DNA of 64,000 nt. Source: Billgrantia campisalis (lineage in GTDB: Bacteria > Pseudomonadota > Gammaproteobacteria > Pseudomonadales > Halomonadaceae). Shown piece by piece: positions 1-7,601 of this stretch; the first letter of the stretch is position 1; every line of letters starts with the position of its first letter. The notes beneath the pieces were generated by a model. It made no database searches. It had not been told where the DNA came from and saw only the letters and a program-made list of their open reading frames with translations. The stretch lies in the NCBI RefSeq assembly GCF_022341425.1, contig NZ_JABFUC010000018.1:1-64000 (forward strand). Direction: 5' to 3'. Both the position numbers and the translations under genes were made by a program.

Positions 1-42
1 GGCCACCACGGCTTGTCGGCGTTCTTCGGAGTAGCGAGGCAT
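1..42 (-). CDS. Transposase, N-terminal 14 codons only (partial)
   Basis: An ATG at 42-40 on the minus strand is preceded by a strong Shine-Dalgarno (AAAGGAG) and opens MPRYSEERRQAVVA before running off the window. This start resembles the helix-turn-helix OrfA/transposase of IS3-like elements (known family feature; identity inferred from very few residues). It reads in the same direction as the chemoreceptor fragment that ends just upstream. It is probably the first gene of an insertion sequence that cut the receptor. The IS family cannot be settled from this piece. Confidence 0.5.
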   Translation of the reverse strand, partial: MPRYSEERRQAVVA

Positions 43-86
43 GAGCGTCTCCTTTCGCCCCCTGATCGGTTTATAAGAACAGGGTA

Positions 87-512
87 TCAGAGGGCACGAC
101 ACTCATCCTGACACTGGGGGCGGTCCAGGGTGCGTTCGATGCCATTGGCCGTGTAGTAGTTACCGCTGAGCGCCGACACATAGAAGACGGTGTTGGCCCC
201 GGTGCGCTGCTGCAGACGCTCGAAGTGGCCGATGGCGCGCTCGCCATCTGAGTGCGACTCGCCCCCGGCCAGCCACTCCTGCAGATAGCCGTTATGCGCC
301 AGGCCCTGGGCCGTGGTGATCGGCCCGGTCAGGGTGGCGTCGATATCATTGCGGATGCTTTCGAGCGTGGCCGGCAGTTCGGCGGCGGTGACCCGGTCGG
401 TGATCAGGTCGCTGAACAGGCGATACTGAATGGCCGTGGCCCCGCCGACGATCAGGATCATGCTCAGGCTGATGGCGATCATCAGTTTCTTAGCAATCGT
501 CAGGTGCTTCAT
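87..512 (-). pseudogene. Methyl-accepting chemotaxis protein or sensor, N-terminal remnant
   Basis: The reading frame starts MKHLTIAKKLMIAISLSMI, a positively charged start followed by one transmembrane helix (about residues 8-30). A periplasmic helical/Cache-like region follows to about residue 130. The frame then stops after a short unrelated tail (about residues 132-141). A whole chemoreceptor would have about 500-650 residues with HAMP and MA signalling domains, so only the sensor N-terminus is left. The promoter-proximal leader of a putative insertion sequence follows directly (position 42 and below), so insertion is the likely cause of truncation. A histidine kinase or diguanylate cyclase sensor N-terminus is also possible, since the diagnostic output domain is missing. 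Confidence 0.6.
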
Positions 513-560
513 TGTTTTCCCCCCTGGCTGGCGCTCCGTCAGGGCGGATGCGCCGATGCA

Positions 561-576
561 TTGACCGATTGGTCAA
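561..576. promoter_or_regulatory. TTGACC/GGTCAA palindrome upstream of the broken chemoreceptor
   Basis: The 16-bp sequence TTGACCGATTGGTCAA has 6-bp perfect arms. It lies about 50 bp before the start of the truncated receptor and about 75 bp past the end of the BASS transporter. Dyads of this kind are typical TetR/GntR operators, but no regulator is encoded nearby. The function is inferred only from the symmetry. Confidence 0.3.
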
Positions 577-649
577 CATGGTATCGGCGGGGTTGGGGAA
601 AACTGTAGGCAATCGGTGACGGATGATCGGCAATGGGGTATGCCGCGCC

Positions 650-1561
650 TCAGCCCTTGGCCGGTGCCGCGGCTTCTACCTTCGCCTGGTCGCGGGCCAG
701 CTCCTCGCGCAGGCTGCGCCGACGGTAGTAGAAGGTCACGAAGGTGGAGTTGATGACGATGAACAGCGAGTACATCACCGGGATCAGCAGCATCTGCTGC
801 TGGGTCTCACCGCTGAACGAGAGGGTGACGATCAGCACCGCCAGCGGCCCGTTCTGGATCCCGGTCTCCAGCGAGACGGTACGCGCCTTCAGCGGGTTGA
901 GCCGGGCCGCCCGGCTGAACCAGTAGCCGATCACGAAGCCACACAGGCCAAGCCCGATGGCCGCCAGATAGACCTCGGCGCCGGTGGTCATCAATAGCTG
1001 CCAGTTGCGCGGTACCCAGGTCGCGATCAAAAAGACGATCACCACCACGCCGAGGATGCCGCCCAGCAGCTCGGTGCAGGCGCCCAGGTTGGCGTTGCGC
1101 CGGCGCAGCCACATCCCGAGCAGGGTGGGGACCAGCAACACGCCCAGCACCGCGACGATATTGGCCGAGGGGATCTGGAAGGCCGCGTCGATGCCGGTGG
1201 TGTAGAGGGCCAGCACCAGCGGCACCATGACCACCGCCACCAGGGTCGAGCAGACCGTCATCAGGATGGAGAGCCCGAGCAGGCTCTTCGAGAAGTAGGC
1301 GAAGATATTGGAGGTGGTGCCGCCGGGCACGCAGCCCATCAGGATCAGGCTGACCGCCTGGATGGGGGGCAGCTGCAGGGCGCGACCGATCAGGAAGGCG
1401 AGCAGCGGCATGAACAGGTACTGGGAGGCGAAGCCGATGCCGATTGCCTGGGGGTGGCGCAGGGCGATGCGGAAGTCCTTGAAGGTCAGCGACGACCCCA
1501 TGCCTAGCATGATCACGGCCATCATGAGGGCCAGCAGGGTTTCCTCGAGTGGGCTTAGCAT
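650..1561 (-). CDS. Bile acid:sodium symporter (BASS/SBF) family transporter
   Basis: This 303-residue, very hydrophobic protein has about nine or ten predicted membrane helices and the conserved core of the BASS family (segments such as MGCVPGGTTSNIFAY and ETGIQNGPLAV). Family members import organic acids, sterol acids, pantoate or pyruvate with sodium; the substrate here cannot be read. The ATG overlaps the stop of the upstream acyl-CoA ligase gene by 7 bp (ATGCTAA), so the two are translationally coupled. A GGGAG motif precedes the start. The pairing suggests that an imported carboxylic acid is activated by the partner ligase (inference). Confidence 0.85.
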   Translation of the reverse strand: MLSPLEETLLALMMAVIMLGMGSSLTFKDFRIALRHPQAIGIGFASQYLFMPLLAFLIGRALQLPPIQAVSLILMGCVPGGTTSNIFAYFSKSLLGLSILMTVCSTLVAVVMVPLVLALYTTGIDAAFQIPSANIVAVLGVLLVPTLLGMWLRRRNANLGACTELLGGILGVVVIVFLIATWVPRNWQLLMTTGAEVYLAAIGLGLCGFVIGYWFSRAARLNPLKARTVSLETGIQNGPLAVLIVTLSFSGETQQQMLLIPVMYSLFIVINSTFVTFYYRRRSLREELARDQAKVEAAAPAKG

Positions 1562-3318
1562 GCGGGGCTCCCGGCGGTGGTGGCGTCTGGATGATCCTTC
1601 AGGTACTCGGCGCGCAGGTCCTTGCGCAGCACCTTGCCGATTGGACTCTTGGGCAGGTCATCGACGAAGGCGATCTGCTTGGGCACCTTGTAGCGGGCCA
1701 GGTGCTCGCGGCAGTGGGCTTTCACCGTATCGCGGTCGAGCTCGCCGCGGGTGACGATATAGGCACGCACGGCCTCGCCGGTGTCGGGGTCGGGCACGCC
1801 GATCACCCCCACCTCGTGGACGGCGTCCAGCAGGGCGATACAGTCTTCCACCTCGTTGGGGTAGACGTTGAAGCCGCTGACCAGGATCAAGTCCTTCTTG
1901 CGGTCGACGATGCGTAGGTAGCCGTCCTCGTCCATGGTGGCCACATCCCCGGTATACAGCCAGCCATCGCGCAGGGCCTGGGCGGTCGCTTCCGGCTGCT
2001 GCCAATAGCCCTGCATGACCTGTGGCCCTCGGACGGTGAGCTCACCCGGCTCGCCCCGGGCCACCGGCTGGCCGTGGGAGTCGACCAGGCGGACCTCGGT
2101 TCCCGGTACCAGGATGCCGATGCTGCCCGGCTTGCGCAGCCCGACCAGCGGGTTGAAGCTCACCACCGGCGAGCTTTCGGTCAGGCCGTAGCCCTCCACC
2201 AGCGGGGTGCCGGTGACCTTTTCCCAGCGCTCGGCCACGGCGGCATGCAGGGCCGTGCCGCCAGCCGCCGCCGCGCGCAGCCGGCGCGGCGGGTAGAGGG
2301 TGAACCACTCCTCGTTGAGCAGGGCGTTGAAGAGGGTATTCACGCCGCTGATCCAGCTGATGGGGAAGTTCTCGATCGCCCGCTGCAGGTTCTGGATCGG
2401 CCGCGGGTTGGGCACCAGGACGTTGTGGGCGCCGTGCTTGAAGAAGGCGAGCAGGTTCACCGAGAAGGCGAAGATATGGTAGAGGGGCAGGGCGGTGAGC
2501 ACGCACTCCTCGCCGTCGCTGATGTGTGACCCGGCCATGGCCTCGATCTGCGCCACGTTGGCGAGCAGGTTGCCGTGGCTGAGCATGGCCCCCTTGGCGA
2601 TGCCGGTGGTGCCGCCGGTGTACTGCAGCGCCGCGAGGCTATCCGGCCCCAGCTCGCGCCAGTAGCCGGCGACCTCCACGCCTCTCGCCTGGCGTAGCCG
2701 CTTACCCTCGGCCAGCGCCTGGCCGATTGGGGTCGCCTCGATGCGGCAGGGCGGGATCACCCGGTTCCAGTACTTGAGCACCGCCTTCACCACCTGGCGA
2801 ACCACGGGCGGGAAGAACTGCGCCAGGCTGGTCACCACTACATGGCGGATGGCGGTGCGGGGCAGCACCTCGGGCAGCTTGTCGACGAACAGGTCGACGA
2901 TCACCAGCGCCTCGGCGCCGCTGTCGCGGAACTGCTGGGTCATCTCCGAGGCGGTGTAGAGCGGGTTGGTGTTCACCAGGACGCAGCCGGCCTTGAGAAT
3001 CCCGAAAACGGCCACCGGATAGCTCAAGCAGTTGGGCAGCTGCACCGCGACCCGGCTGCCGGGCGCCAGTCCCAGGCCCTCGCGCAGGTAGACGGCGAAG
3101 GCGTCGGAGGCCTCATTGACCTGGGCATAGCTCAAGGCGCCGTTCATGCCGTTGGGCATGCAGCTGGTGAACGCCTTCTGCGAAGCGAAGCGAGCGGCGC
3201 TGGCGCTGATCAGCGCCGCCAGGCTGGGGTGCTCCGGGGGCGGCAACTCGGCCGTGATTGGGCCGCTTTCGTTGTGGACCCCGGGGCGGTCTTCGGCAGC
3301 GTCCTGTGGTGACTCCAT
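1555..3318 (-). CDS. fadD: Long-chain-fatty-acid--CoA ligase (FadD-like, AMP-forming)
   Basis: This 587-residue ANL-superfamily adenylate-forming ligase would activate fatty or related carboxylic acids to acyl-CoA. Visible motifs are the P-loop-like YTGGTTGIAKGAM, the GYGLTESSP adenylate motif, the YTGD/DRKKDLI hinge region and the C-terminal PKSPIGKVLRK lysine. I chose the ATG at 3318 because GAGGAG precedes it by a normal distance; an in-frame GTG lies 12 bases further upstream. The gene is followed, with overlap, by the BASS-family transporter. E. coli FadD is 561 residues, so the length is normal; the first 25 or so residues are polar and probably poorly conserved. Confidence 0.85.
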   Translation of the reverse strand: MESPQDAAEDRPGVHNESGPITAELPPPEHPSLAALISASAARFASQKAFTSCMPNGMNGALSYAQVNEASDAFAVYLREGLGLAPGSRVAVQLPNCLSYPVAVFGILKAGCVLVNTNPLYTASEMTQQFRDSGAEALVIVDLFVDKLPEVLPRTAIRHVVVTSLAQFFPPVVRQVVKAVLKYWNRVIPPCRIEATPIGQALAEGKRLRQARGVEVAGYWRELGPDSLAALQYTGGTTGIAKGAMLSHGNLLANVAQIEAMAGSHISDGEECVLTALPLYHIFAFSVNLLAFFKHGAHNVLVPNPRPIQNLQRAIENFPISWISGVNTLFNALLNEEWFTLYPPRRLRAAAAGGTALHAAVAERWEKVTGTPLVEGYGLTESSPVVSFNPLVGLRKPGSIGILVPGTEVRLVDSHGQPVARGEPGELTVRGPQVMQGYWQQPEATAQALRDGWLYTGDVATMDEDGYLRIVDRKKDLILVSGFNVYPNEVEDCIALLDAVHEVGVIGVPDPDTGEAVRAYIVTRGELDRDTVKAHCREHLARYKVPKQIAFVDDLPKSPIGKVLRKDLRAEYLKDHPDATTAGSPAC

Positions 3319-3379
3319 GGGGCTCCTCACTGGGACGGGTTTTTTATTTTAGTATCTTCTTGATAGCGCTAAATGGCCG

Positions 3380-5119
3380 CTATTGCACCCCCATTCGCAT
3401 CTCCTCTGGTGATAAATCTACCGCGATCGGGTCATGGTCCGAGGAGCGGAAGGGGTCGGGCTGGAAGTAGGGCGCCGCGTTGTCCGGCCCGTCGTAGCCG
3501 AGGAAAACGGGCTCGTCGGCGTTGATGGGCCAGGGCCGCACCTCGGCGGCCGCCGCGGCCAGTTCGGGGCTGACCAGGGCATGGTCCAGGTAGCCCGACT
3601 CGCCGCGGAACACATAGCTGTAGCGGCGCTCCGGCGGCAGCTCCCGGGCCATCAGGTCGACCAGGCCCGCGCCGGTGAGGGTGCGGATCGGGTCCTCGGC
3701 GCCGTAGGCGTTGAGGTCGCCGGTCAGCAGCAGGCGCGCGTGCCCCTCGGCGGCGGTGAGGCGCTCGAGAAAGCCGTTCATGGCCTGGGCCTGCTCCACC
3801 CGGCGCTGGTTCCAGCAGCCCTGGCCGCGGTCGATATCGCCGCTGGGCGGGCAGCCGGTCTTGGACTTGAAGTGAGCGGTCACCACGCCGAAGGCCGGCC
3901 CGCCGTCCCGGCTGCGGAAGAAGGCCGCCAGGGGCGGGCGGTGGTGGGTGGGGTGATTGTCGGCATAGAGCTCGCTGACGGCCTCTACCCGGTCCGGCCG
4001 GTAGATCAGGGCGAGCTTGATGGCATCCGTGCCGCGGTCGGCACTCCCGCCGACGGCGCGATAGCGAATACCGGTCCGCTCGCTGAGCTGCTCGACCAGG
4101 TCGGCGAGCGCGCGCGGGTCGTTCTCCACCTCCACCAGGGCCAGGATGTCGGCCTCAAGGCCCGCAACCGACGCGGCCAGCTTGGCCCGTTGGCGCTCCA
4201 GCTCTTCGGCGTTCGCCGCACCGCGCTGGCCGAGCGTGATGAAGTAGTTCTCGACGTTGAAGGTGGCCACCCGCAGCCGCTCTCCCGGTGCCGGCAGCGC
4301 TCCCGGGCGCGGGTTGGTGTCCTCGAAGAGCGGCTCACGGGTCGGGTGCAGGCGATAGGCGTCGAAGGCGTGGGCAAGCACCCCGGTCAGCCCCTCGACG
4401 CGGCTGCCCACCCGGCGAGTGCCGTCTGCATCCAGATAGGGAATGGGGCTCGGAAAGGCGCGGTAGCTGCCGTCGTCCAGCATGAGGACAGAGCGTTCTT
4501 GAGTGTCGCCGGGGGTATTGGTGGGCCGGAACAGGCGCTCGGCGGCCAGCCTCAGGGAGCCGTAGCGGGCGAGCTCGTAGTTGCCGGTGACAGTCAGCGC
4601 CTGGGGAAACGCCAGCAGCAGACCCTGTAGCCTTTCCAGTTCCGCTTCGTCGAGCGGCCACTCCACCGCCTTCGGCTCCGGCAGCCGGTCGCTGGCGCAG
4701 GTCTCAATTCGCTCGACCCGCTGCAGCTGCACCTGGCCGCGGTATTCGCCGGTCCGGGCGTGGAGCTGCAGGTGCTTACCCGGGGCGATGAGCGCGGCGT
4801 CGCTTGCGGTTGCCGTGGGCATATAGACGAACAGGCCGACGGGGCCGTGCTCGGTCGCCTGCTGCAGATAGAAGCCGTTGAGGCGTTCGCGGCCGAGAAA
4901 CTCGCCGGTCACCACGCCGTCGGCGATCACCTGGCGGCCGGCGGGCAGGGCCGGCTGCTCGCCAACGCCCTTGATGGCGGCCAGATCGGCGTTGGACGGT
5001 TCGGGGCAGCTGGCTGCCGCCGGTGTGGCCACCAGCAGCAGCGCCAGCAGCGATGCACACATGGCCGCGGCATGGCGTCGCTGCTTGCCGCGGGTAAGGG
5101 GCTGGGGGTGGTCGGTCAT
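3380..5119 (-). CDS. Secreted endonuclease/exonuclease/phosphatase-family nuclease (ExeM/NucH-like)
   Basis: The 579-residue protein starts with a long basic N-region and a hydrophobic signal segment ending ATPAAASC (about residues 20-38), so it is exported. Residues about 45-260 resemble the OB-fold/lamin-tail-like N-part of extracellular nucleases. Residues about 275-570 are an EEP catalytic domain with RVATFNVENYF, the metal-binding Glu in LVEVEND, HFKSKTGCP, LTGDLNAYG and the terminal SDHDPI. Such enzymes degrade extracellular DNA for nutrient release or biofilm turnover. The ATG follows GGGAG at good distance. It is monocistronic, with 50 bases to the next start. Confidence 0.8.
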   Translation of the reverse strand: MTDHPQPLTRGKQRRHAAAMCASLLALLLVATPAAASCPEPSNADLAAIKGVGEQPALPAGRQVIADGVVTGEFLGRERLNGFYLQQATEHGPVGLFVYMPTATASDAALIAPGKHLQLHARTGEYRGQVQLQRVERIETCASDRLPEPKAVEWPLDEAELERLQGLLLAFPQALTVTGNYELARYGSLRLAAERLFRPTNTPGDTQERSVLMLDDGSYRAFPSPIPYLDADGTRRVGSRVEGLTGVLAHAFDAYRLHPTREPLFEDTNPRPGALPAPGERLRVATFNVENYFITLGQRGAANAEELERQRAKLAASVAGLEADILALVEVENDPRALADLVEQLSERTGIRYRAVGGSADRGTDAIKLALIYRPDRVEAVSELYADNHPTHHRPPLAAFFRSRDGGPAFGVVTAHFKSKTGCPPSGDIDRGQGCWNQRRVEQAQAMNGFLERLTAAEGHARLLLTGDLNAYGAEDPIRTLTGAGLVDLMARELPPERRYSYVFRGESGYLDHALVSPELAAAAAEVRPWPINADEPVFLGYDGPDNAAPYFQPDPFRSSDHDPIAVDLSPEEMRMGVQ

Positions 5120-5179
5120 GATGGTCTCCCTGGCAAATGTCGGTGCTGTCCCGGCGTCATCCTTGGCAACATCATAAGC

Positions 5180-5533
5180 CTAAGCGCCAGTCGCCAGGCC
5201 CGCGAGTATCACCACAGCGCCATAGGCCGCCACCCCGGCGGCGATCGGCCAGCCCAGCGAGCGCAGTTTCCACCAGACGGCCAGGGTCGCCAATACGCCG
5301 ATGGCGGTGGCGAGCCAGGAGAGGGCGCCGGGGGTGGTGGGTACCAGCGAGACGCCGAGCACGGCGGCGATCATCAGCGGGCCGAGGACGCCGAGCCACT
5401 GGGGCATGGCGTCGAGGCGCTCGTCGCCGTCGAGCCGCGCGAGGCGGCGGCGCATCCACAGCAGCGGCAGCAGCCGCATCAGCAGGGTGCCTGCCGCCGA
5501 GACCAGCACGGCCAGCCAGAGGGCGCTACTCAT
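5180..5533 (-). CDS. azlD: AzlD-family branched-chain amino acid exporter, small subunit
   Basis: This 117-residue membrane protein has four predicted helices and the family segment TLLMRLLPLL near the N-terminus. AzlD/YgaH proteins pair with AzlC/YgaZ to export branched-chain amino acids. The start overlaps the stop of azlC by 8 bp (ATGAGTAG), which implies coupled translation and a stoichiometric pair. Confidence 0.85.
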   Translation of the reverse strand: MSSALWLAVLVSAAGTLLMRLLPLLWMRRRLARLDGDERLDAMPQWLGVLGPLMIAAVLGVSLVPTTPGALSWLATAIGVLATLAVWWKLRSLGWPIAAGVAAYGAVVILAGLATGA

Positions 5534-6257
5534 GGTGGCCTCCTTTCGCTGTCGCGTTGCACTTCACCAGGTAGAAGCACAGGGCCCCACAAGCGGCGGC
5601 GAGGGGGATGGCGGCGTTGGTCAGCCCGCCCACGGCGAGCAGCAGGGCGATGGCGATGCTGCTGCCCAGCGCCAGCGACCAGCGTCGACTGGTGAAGCGC
5701 GGTGCCAGCAGCACCAGGAACAGGGCCGGCAGGGCGAAGGGCATGATCTCGCCGAGCAGCGGCCAGCGCCGGGTCAGCTCTTCGCCGGCCACGGCGCCGA
5801 GTGCCGTGCCGCCGATCCAGCTCACCCAGGCCAGCAGCGCGGCGCCGGTGAACCAGCCGAGGCGCTGCGCCGCCGGCAGCTGCGGCAGCCGGGCGTGGGC
5901 CAGGGCGAAGACCTGGTCGGTGAGGCCGTGCATCAGCCAGGGCCAGGCGCGGCTGGTCGTCAGCCAGGGCGCGATGTTGGGGGCGTAGACCACATGGCGC
6001 GCGTTGATCAGCAGCGTCATGATGACCACCAGCCACAGCGGGGAGCCCGCGGCGACCATGCCAACGAACAGGAACTGCGAGGCGCCGGCATAGACCAGGG
6101 TGGAGATGATTACCGCCTCCCAGGCGGTGAATCCCGCCTGCACGGCGATCAGCCCGAAGGAGATGGCCACCGGCACATAGCCACCCAGCAGCGGGATGGC
6201 CTCGCGCAGGCCGACAAGCCAGGGGCGCGAGAGGACGCGTGTGGCTTGCAGGCTCAT
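5526..6257 (-). CDS. azlC: AzlC-family branched-chain amino acid exporter, large subunit
   Basis: The 243-residue protein has the typical AzlC start (P-L-L-GYVPVAISFGL) and the segments YAGASQFLFVGMVAAG and WLMHGLTDQVFAL, which are hallmarks of the family. With AzlD it should form an inner-membrane exporter for valine, leucine, isoleucine or analogues. The ATG overlaps the stop of the upstream regulator by 4 bp (ATGA), making a regulator-azlC-azlD operon. Confidence 0.9.
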   Translation of the reverse strand: MSLQATRVLSRPWLVGLREAIPLLGGYVPVAISFGLIAVQAGFTAWEAVIISTLVYAGASQFLFVGMVAAGSPLWLVVIMTLLINARHVVYAPNIAPWLTTSRAWPWLMHGLTDQVFALAHARLPQLPAAQRLGWFTGAALLAWVSWIGGTALGAVAGEELTRRWPLLGEIMPFALPALFLVLLAPRFTSRRWSLALGSSIAIALLLAVGGLTNAAIPLAAACGALCFYLVKCNATAKGGHHE

Positions 6258-6784
6258 GGGGTCGCTCCTTTCTCGGTGTAGATCACGGTGAGCAGCAGGG
6301 TGGCCCAGGCGTCATGGGTGCGATAGAGGTGCGCTCGGTCGGCGGCGAAGGTCAGGGTGTCACCGGCCGAGAGCATGGTGGTGGCACCTTCCGGGCCGGC
6401 CTCCAGCTGCCCGCTGATCAGGGTGAGCGACTCGCGGGCGCCCGGGGTATGAGCCTCGGCATGGCGTAGGGTGTGGGGCGCGCAGCGCATCCAGTAGGCA
6501 TCGACCTGGGGCGTGTCCTTGCCCTGGTCGAGAAGGCGCACCTCCACGCCCTCTTCCCCCAGCGGCACGCTGAGCGGCGCCACCAGGGTGCCGAAGGGCA
6601 CCTTGAGCTGCACCGCCAGTCGCCAGATGGTGTCCAGGGTGGGATTGCCGTTGCCCTGCTCGAGCCGCGACAGGTTCGACTTGGCGATGCCGGCGGCGGC
6701 GGCCAGCTGCGAGAGCGACCAGCCCCGCGCCAGGCGCAGGGTCTGCAGGTGCTGGCCGAGGGTGCTGAGCGATCGCCTGTCCAT
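6254..6784 (-). CDS. XRE-family regulator with C-terminal cupin domain
   Basis: The 176-residue protein has an N-terminal helix-turn-helix (about residues 8-65, with WSLSQLAAAAGIAKSNLSRLEQGNGNP split across recognition helices) and a C-terminal cupin fold (about residues 100-175). Such regulators often sense small molecules, including amino acids. They commonly sit in front of azlCD, so control of this exporter is likely. The start at 6784 gives the normal family length; the frame is open much further upstream, but only this ATG lies right behind the promoter and dyad. The ribosome site is weak (GGA), which would suit low expression. Confidence 0.85.
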   Translation of the reverse strand: MDRRSLSTLGQHLQTLRLARGWSLSQLAAAAGIAKSNLSRLEQGNGNPTLDTIWRLAVQLKVPFGTLVAPLSVPLGEEGVEVRLLDQGKDTPQVDAYWMRCAPHTLRHAEAHTPGARESLTLISGQLEAGPEGATTMLSAGDTLTFAADRAHLYRTHDAWATLLLTVIYTEKGATP

Positions 6785-6799
6785 GAGGGGCGTCCGAGT

Positions 6800-6844
6800 G
6801 TTCCTTTTAACGAACGTTCTATTAAAGGAACAGCTGGCTGTCAA
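6800..6844 (-). promoter_or_regulatory. Sigma70 promoter overlapped by a palindromic operator (XRE-azlCD)
   Basis: On the minus strand a perfect -35 TTGACA (6844-6839) is followed after 17 bases by the -10 TAGAAC (6821-6816). An inverted repeat with 8-bp arms GTTCCTTT/AAAGGAAC (6800-6807 and 6824-6831) covers the -10 and the start region. The regulator ATG is only 16 bases further. The layout is that of a self-repressed operon; binding by the XRE-cupin protein is inferred. Confidence 0.65.
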
Positions 6845-6876
6845 TCGCTTTTCTTTCGGCGCCCTGGGTTGGGCCG

Positions 6877-7575
6877 TTACGAGACATCCCAGCCCGCGGC
6901 CCATACCGAGGGCTCGAGGCTCAGCCGGCCCACGACCTTTTCCACCAGGGAGTCGTGGCGACCACTGGCCATCAGCCGGGCGCTGACCACCACGGCCTGG
7001 CGCTCCTCCAGGTTTTCGCTCTCCAGGCGCTGCAGCTGCATGGCATCGCCCAGCAGCCCCTGCAGCATCAGGGCGCGGATATGGGCCTCCTCGCTCTCGC
7101 GGCAGGTGACGGTGATCTCGTAGGTCCAGTCGACCTCGTCCGGGCTCGCCTCCAGCGGCTGGCGGTTGATCATCACCGACAGCGGCCGCAGCAGGATATT
7201 CACGCCCAGGATGCACAGCGTCACCATGATGGCGGCGGCGTAGAAGTCGGCGCCGGCCAGCACACCGATGGCGGCGGAGCACCACAGGGTGGCGGCGGTA
7301 TTGAGGCCGCGGATGTTGGCGCCCTCCTTCATGATCACCCCGGCGCCGAGAAAGCCGATGCCGGAGACCACCTGGGCGGCCATGCGGGTGGGGCTGATCT
7401 CGTCGGCCACCATCATCGACATCAGGGTAAAGCTGGCGGCCCCCAGCGAGACCAGCGCATTGGTGCGCAGGCCGGCCATGCGCTGGCGCCACTGGCGCTC
7501 GATGCCGACCAGGGCGCCCAGCACGGCGGCCAAGGCAAGCGGCAGCATCAGCTGCAGCTCTTCGATCAGTGTCAT
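6877..7575 (-). CDS. MgtC/SapB-family membrane protein
   Basis: This 232-residue protein has four to five N-terminal membrane helices with the MgtC signature (LGALVGIERQWRQRMAGLRTN in pieces, then VVSGIGFLGAGVI and a conserved GAN-R-GL-TAA stretch). A cytosolic ACT-like C-terminal part covers about residues 150-232. MgtC proteins act in magnesium-limited growth and membrane-potential/ATP control rather than as channels. A GGAGAG ribosome site precedes the ATG. The gene starts only 26 bases after the second mgtE, so it looks like the third gene of a magnesium operon. Confidence 0.85.
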   Translation of the reverse strand: MTLIEELQLMLPLALAAVLGALVGIERQWRQRMAGLRTNALVSLGAASFTLMSMMVADEISPTRMAAQVVSGIGFLGAGVIMKEGANIRGLNTAATLWCSAAIGVLAGADFYAAAIMVTLCILGVNILLRPLSVMINRQPLEASPDEVDWTYEITVTCRESEEAHIRALMLQGLLGDAMQLQRLESENLEERQAVVVSARLMASGRHDSLVEKVVGRLSLEPSVWAAGWDVS

Positions 7576-7601
7576 GACGAACTCTCCTGTTCAGCCGGCC
7601 G

